A stretch of DNA of 64,000 nt from Puffinus mauretanicus (taxonomy: Eukaryota > Chordata > Aves > Procellariiformes > Procellariidae), in NCBI GenBank assembly GCA_023333565.1, contig JAJKFH010002983.1, positions 248,001 through 312,000 on the forward strand. Reading direction: 5' to 3'. Positions 59,001 through 64,000 of the stretch are shown one piece after another. The position numbers were made by a program, and so were the translations under genes. A model generated the notes under the pieces. That model searched no databases. It saw only the letters and a program-made list of their open reading frames with translations, and was not told the DNA's origin. The number at the start of each line of letters is the position of its first letter. Positions within the stretch are counted from its first letter, which is position 1.

Positions 59001-62000
59001 AACAAGTGGATTCATCAAAGAGAACACAAGAGCAGTTGTGGTCAGTGCAAAACAAGCCAGGGTGGCTACATATATATGAAGTCAAATGAAAGGAAAACAG
59101 CCTAATGTTTGTAGAACAGAGAACATGTTTTTGTCAAATCTTCAGATCCATATGTTCAAACTGCAAGGCTTTTTCAATGGCATTGATTTTGCTGTATCCT
59201 ACCACATATTTAAAATTATGGCTTGATCACCAACTTTCACTGCTCAAAAAGGAAGATAAAAACTTGTTCTAGGCTAATACATTTTAAAGAACCATTTCTG
59301 ATTTCTTTGGCCAAATTTTCAGAACAAATACATTTGTCCTTGAGATAAGTTTTATTTGGTCTGCATTGATATTCACAAAGTAACCCACTTCTCCCTGGCT
59401 GAAGAGACTGAAATGTTTGCTGGGTTTAGGGGTTATAGGGTCACGTGGACTATAGGTAGCCAACATTTCTACAGTGTTTAGGACGTGAATTTAAATTCAG
59501 CACCAATACATATGTTTATATTAGGGGAAAACTTGGCAGGTTGAAACATAGTTCAGCGTATTTCTAACATGGTTTCCTCAATGCGTTCTTCATCTCCCAG
59601 GGAACCTCAGAATTTGATCTAAGGGGAGGTCCAAGCAGGGCCAGCGTACCTCATCTGAGGAAGCTCTGCTCTTCCACTTCCACTTGGTGCACAGAGACTT
59701 CAGGCTCATGTAAAGGAGTTACTTGTTGGCTCCTACAGCTCCCCCTGTTATTACAACCCTCGGTCTTCAAGAATCAGAACCCAGCAGATTTTATACTGGA
59801 TTAATTTCAGCAATAGGTCCATGCGTTGGCTTGCCAACATCATTACCAGGCTCAATAACATGAGCCTCTATAGCCATAAAAAGCAAGACCACGAAGAACT
59901 GTCGCCTCTGAAGCTGAACTGGTGACATAAAGTTCTGCCACATGCTACAAAGTCTCATAACCAAGTTTTGATTGATCTTACAGAATCACAGCTCACAGCA
60001 TGCTACACATTGATCCCCATCCTTCTTGAAAACACCGAGTCAGGAGAGACCTGTAGTGCTGTACGTGATGTTTGTTCACACTGGGGCACTGGAGTGTAGG
60101 AGGCATGCTGGTTTTCACCATCTTAGGCCAGCAGAGGTCCAGGCTCTCCAGGAGCTCTACAGAGGGAAGCAAGAGTGAACCAGCAAGGGTCTCAAGGGAG
60201 CAAAAATGCATATGGCTGATATATGCATTTACAGGAAGAAAGAGGAAGAGCAGAATATTAGTTTAGAAGAAGTTTTACCCAAAAAGGCAGCTGATGAATG
60301 TAGATAAGGGATCAGGGATCTGCTGTCACATGTAGTTCATGACTTTGGATGGAGCAAGCACAGAAAAAAAAAAAATCCAAAAATAATATAAAATTTCGGC
60401 CACCTAAAAATGTATCAGAATGGAAACAATTTCTCACTGTGGTCAGATTCTAGAGTAAAGTCAGAGCTCTCCTCACAAGATCAGACTTTTTGTAGGCTGC
60501 TTAAAACAGACTCTGTGAGGATAAAGCACAGAGACCTCATTTTCAAGCAAGTAAGGAGCCTACTGACCCCAAGCTGCCCATACCAGCTTGCTGTAATATT
60601 TTCCAGACTCCAGCCTGGCCAGAATAGGTCAGTGGCTCCTACACAGTCCCACTGCATGGAGACAGTTAAAAATTGCTCCAGAGACCTCCAATACCTGGGA
60701 GCAGGTCTCCTTCCCCAGCGATCCTTCTGCTGACCCACATTGTGCCCCAGGGGAAATTGCTTTATCCCTATGCTGTATTCAGACATCCTGCTATAGATTA
60801 CCCCCAAAAGGTCTAAACTGAAGAGCAAATAATTAGGTTCAGGCATTGAGACCCTGCGTTAGGTAGTCCAGGAATAGCACTAGCCCCCTCCTCCATACAA
60901 ATGGCATCTAACTTCTCTAGGGCAGCCAGGACACAGCCAAGCCTTCCCTGAGCCCCGAGATGGGACAAGGTCCTTAGCAGGACCTGCTCAGTGCCTCCTC
61001 TCCTCATCTGAGGGACTGCTGCATTGTAAAAGCAGATTATTATACTGCAAAATTTATTTTAGCTATAACTGGAAAAAGTAATCAAAGCAAATGCAACAGC
61101 TCAGGAGGAATCAGAGTAGGATTAGACATTTATATGAATAAGAATAGCTTCTGCGCTTCGACTTGCTGTGATAAAAATAATAAGAACCTCAGTTTTCACG
61201 CTCCAGGGCAGAAACCTGATCTCTGAACAAGGTGTTAGAAAGAAATTCCCTCTCCCAATAGTAGTCCCCAACTGTCCAGGCCACAGCATAGGGTTAGTGG
61301 TGTCTAGTGGCCATCACTAGAGACAAAGCTGGCTGGAAGCCCCTGGGCTTGTTCAGGAGCTGCTGCAGCAAGGAGGGAGTGAGATGGGTTGCAGTGTATC
61401 AGGCGTAAATGAAACAAGCCCATTACTCCCTTTTCTTTTTGCATTTCCTTGCTAAAACTTAGTCCCTGACAATCAATGAGTTTCTGTACTGGATTTCAGG
61501 GATCTCCTTGCTTTGTTTGGTTTGTTTCTGTGCAGAGATGGATCACTGCTGTCCCTTGCCTCCTCTGCCCCCATGCAAGCTGAGCCATTAAGCTATAATG
61601 GCCTTAGCCCCAGCTGATTAATAAACTGGCTTGAGACTGCTGATCTCTTTGGACCATTAAACCTTTCCCCAGCGACCAGTCATTAATCCCCCAAAGAGTC
61701 ATCCTAGATGAGGTTGTTGTTAGCCCCATCAATCCTCTTTAAGGCCTCAATTTGCAGCAGAAAGGAGCAGGGAAGGGGGGAACAGTCTGCATTTGTCAGG
61801 CAGTGCCATCTGTTCCCCCAGGTTACAGACAGCTACGCCAGCCCCTGCGTGCCACAGCTTAGCGTTTCCACCCAGGTGAGGGCTGTCACTGTGCAGCACA
61901 GACCATCCACCAAAGAGCAAGATAGTACCGCACCAGACATCTGGGGTATTAAACAAGACCAGGAGAAAAAGCCGACATTTGTTTCTTTAATTGCAATGAT

Positions 62001-64000
62001 TTTCGCTGGGGCTAGAAGGCATCATAACATGGTTACTGTAGGAATACCTGCCATATCAATTTCAGATGCTTTCAAACAAACAGGTTTAGGACATGAATTT
62101 CCCAGAGCATTACTACCTACAGGCCTGAGCAAGTCCCGTTGTTTTCTCAGCTTCTGTTTCTAATCCCAATGTCTTCATTATTAAAACAGTCCACATCTTC
62201 AGCCAGAAGACTGGATTTGCCTTAATGATGACTCTGGAAAGTGGCATTTCGGCCACCCTGGCCATAGTCCCCCCCCCTCTTTCAGCTTCTTCCCCCATTG
62301 TCAGCACACTAACCCTGCTTATCTTTCCTTAGCTCTTCTACGGGTGTTTGATATCCTTAAATCTCGTTACCAGAAGCCATGCTTGGAAGGAGGGGCTTGG
62401 AAGAAGGATGGTGGCAGCAGAGGTGTTGAACCTCACACTGTACCCTCCAAACTTCATCCTGGATGCAGCATAGAAATCGCATCTGCAAAACCACAGTTAA
62501 ATGTTTCTGGATTTTCACCTAAAAACGCACAGCTATTTTTTCCCTCCCCTGTCTCTGGAAAGTTACAGCTTTTGAACTCTGGATTTTATGTCCGTGTGAG
62601 GTTTTGAATGAATAGGTGGTGCATGTTTAAGATCAGGTTTTATAGAGGTGAGGTCATATAAGCCTGTCAGCTGGAACCAAGCTACTTTTGTAGCTCCACA
62701 CAGAACAAACTGTGCCCCAATTTGGTCTGCGCTACTGCATATTGCACTGCTGTTAATGGTCTGCTGGAGCAATCATAGAAGGGAAGGGAACGAGGGATGA
62801 TGCTGGTACGCAACTTATGCTATGGATTACAGTTATCTTCTGCAGCTAGTTGTGTCAAGGATGGCTGCTGTTGAAGCCCAGTGTTCAGGCAACATCAGAG
62901 AAAATAGCTTCGAAGTTTAAATGGGTAGCTGGACTTAACCATGATGCTACTGCTCCCGCAGCATGTCCAAAAGGGGCAATGAGAGGGCAAACCCCTGGCA
63001 CTAGCACACCTTGGAAGAGGACATCTCCATCCTCAGCCAAAAAGCTGGTCAGTGCTGTGCTCTTCATTAGACTTCCCATGTGTCTCTGCCAGTGTTGCTT
63101 CATGTCTCTGTGCCTCAGCTGCCAGCTATAATTTGGAAATGACCATGCCAGTTCTATCCTTTCAGTGTGAGACTTCTTATACCATGAAATATGTCTTACC
63201 ATTAACAAGCAAAACTTTTACAAGTTCTCATCAGAGGTCCTGGTATGCTGCTTTACTACAACCTCAGTGTATGACTTGCATGAGTGCATCACCAGATTAA
63301 TGTGAACATGAGTCTTCAGAAATCATTTTGGCTTTAGCAATGGCTTGGCTGGTGCTGAGCCCACCAAGTGTAGCCAACAGCAGCTGGACTCCATGGGGAG
63401 TGGGGAAAAAAGAAAACAACCACACACACATGCAAAAACCATCAGTCAGGCTCCTTTTAAATGATTAATGCAATGCACAGTGACCGGCTTTTCAGCTCTC
63501 AAATCTTCACATGATTATATAAACCTTAAATCATCCCAGCTACCGAGGACCTGTGTTTGTTTATGGGCATTAATAGCTGCTGCAGTGTTATAATTAGAGC
63601 AGAGAATGAGGAGTCCCATGGGGAAATGGAGGAAACCCCACATTGCTCAAGTCATTTAAACATTCAGGGAGATAAAACACCACAGAGAAGTTCTGGAAGG
63701 AGCAGTGCTCGGGGGAGGTAGGGGTTACAGCCACGCAAAAGTTGTTTCTGCCTCTCTTGGGTCCATACAATTAATTACGGTTATTAATTATTCAGGATGC
63801 TACAGTAATAATTAGTGCAATAATCATCTCAGCCACTGAAATAGCCCCTTCCAGACCCTGAAGATCTTACAGGACCTCACAGATTCCCATGCAATCTCTT
63901 GCCTCGCTGCCTGTGGTCTTAGACTCCCTACTGCACCCTTGAGAAAGCAAAAGCTGGTGGCCCCAGCAGGGAGAAAGGACCACCCCAGCCAGGGCCCCAC
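59001..64000. other. Right-hand intergenic DNA
   Basis: No exon or transposon is recognised. Two stretches, about 61020-61200 and 61560-61740, and the block at 63440-63850 are A/T-rich with many ATTA/TAAT motifs in otherwise non-repetitive sequence. Expression or conservation data would be needed to call them regulatory. Confidence 0.5.

Noticed and set aside
58798..59085. Minus-strand frame rich in Phe, Trp and Gly near 58.9 kb
   Set aside because: It is produced by the A/C low-complexity tract, not by a real membrane protein.
1..64000. CRISPR arrays, operons, bacterial promoters, rRNA or tRNA genes
   Set aside because: Nothing with regular spacing or cloverleaf structure was seen, and the window is clearly vertebrate nuclear DNA.

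Overview
The window is genomic DNA from a bird. The evidence is several CR1 LINEs with the avian-type 3' end (tandem ATTCTATG octamers), a fragment resembling a known avian LTR, vertebrate GT-AG introns with CpG islands, and a GABA-A receptor gene of the gamma-4 type, which is known from birds. The exact species cannot be read from the sequence.

One complete protein-coding gene dominates. GABRG4 (GABA-A receptor gamma-4 subunit) runs on the + strand from its start codon at 5912 to its stop codon at 44568, in nine coding exons that join without a frame break into 454 residues. The exon lengths are 56, 149, 68, 221, 83, 138, 153, 203 and 294 nt. Exon 1 lies in a CpG island. Intron 3 is about 22.4 kb, and a candidate poly(A) signal lies about 417 bp after the stop. 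The protein has a signal peptide, a Cys-loop ligand-binding domain, four membrane segments and the cysteine-rich gamma-type segment before M4.

Layout: 1-5.5 kb has no recognisable gene. 5.5-45 kb is GABRG4, whose introns hold two CR1 copies in intron 3 (17.0 and 30.7 kb, the second abutting an LTR fragment), a degenerate tandem array in intron 6 and a 2.6 kb CR1 in intron 7. 45-47.3 kb is intergenic. 47.3-50.8 kb is a nearly full-length but dead CR1 with remains of both ORFs. 51.8-52.7 kb is an unexpected pseudogene of the LNX family (RING/PDZ E3 ligase, ligand of NUMB), cut off at its 3' end by another CR1 (52.7-53.6 kb). Next come an old amniote repeat (53.8 kb) and an orphan CpG island (54.6-55.2 kb). 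The last 9 kb has no recognisable exon apart from a minus-strand CR1 tail at 58.0-58.3 kb and A/T-rich blocks dense in TAATTA-like motifs.

The six CR1 copies fall into two groups by their 3' sequence (17 kb, 40-42 kb and 58 kb; versus 31 kb, 47-51 kb and 53 kb), so at least two LINE subfamilies were active here. I saw no convincing new multi-gene system. The observations most worth a second look are the LNX pseudogene, the orphan CpG island beside it, and the gamma-4 residues at the benzodiazepine-site positions.
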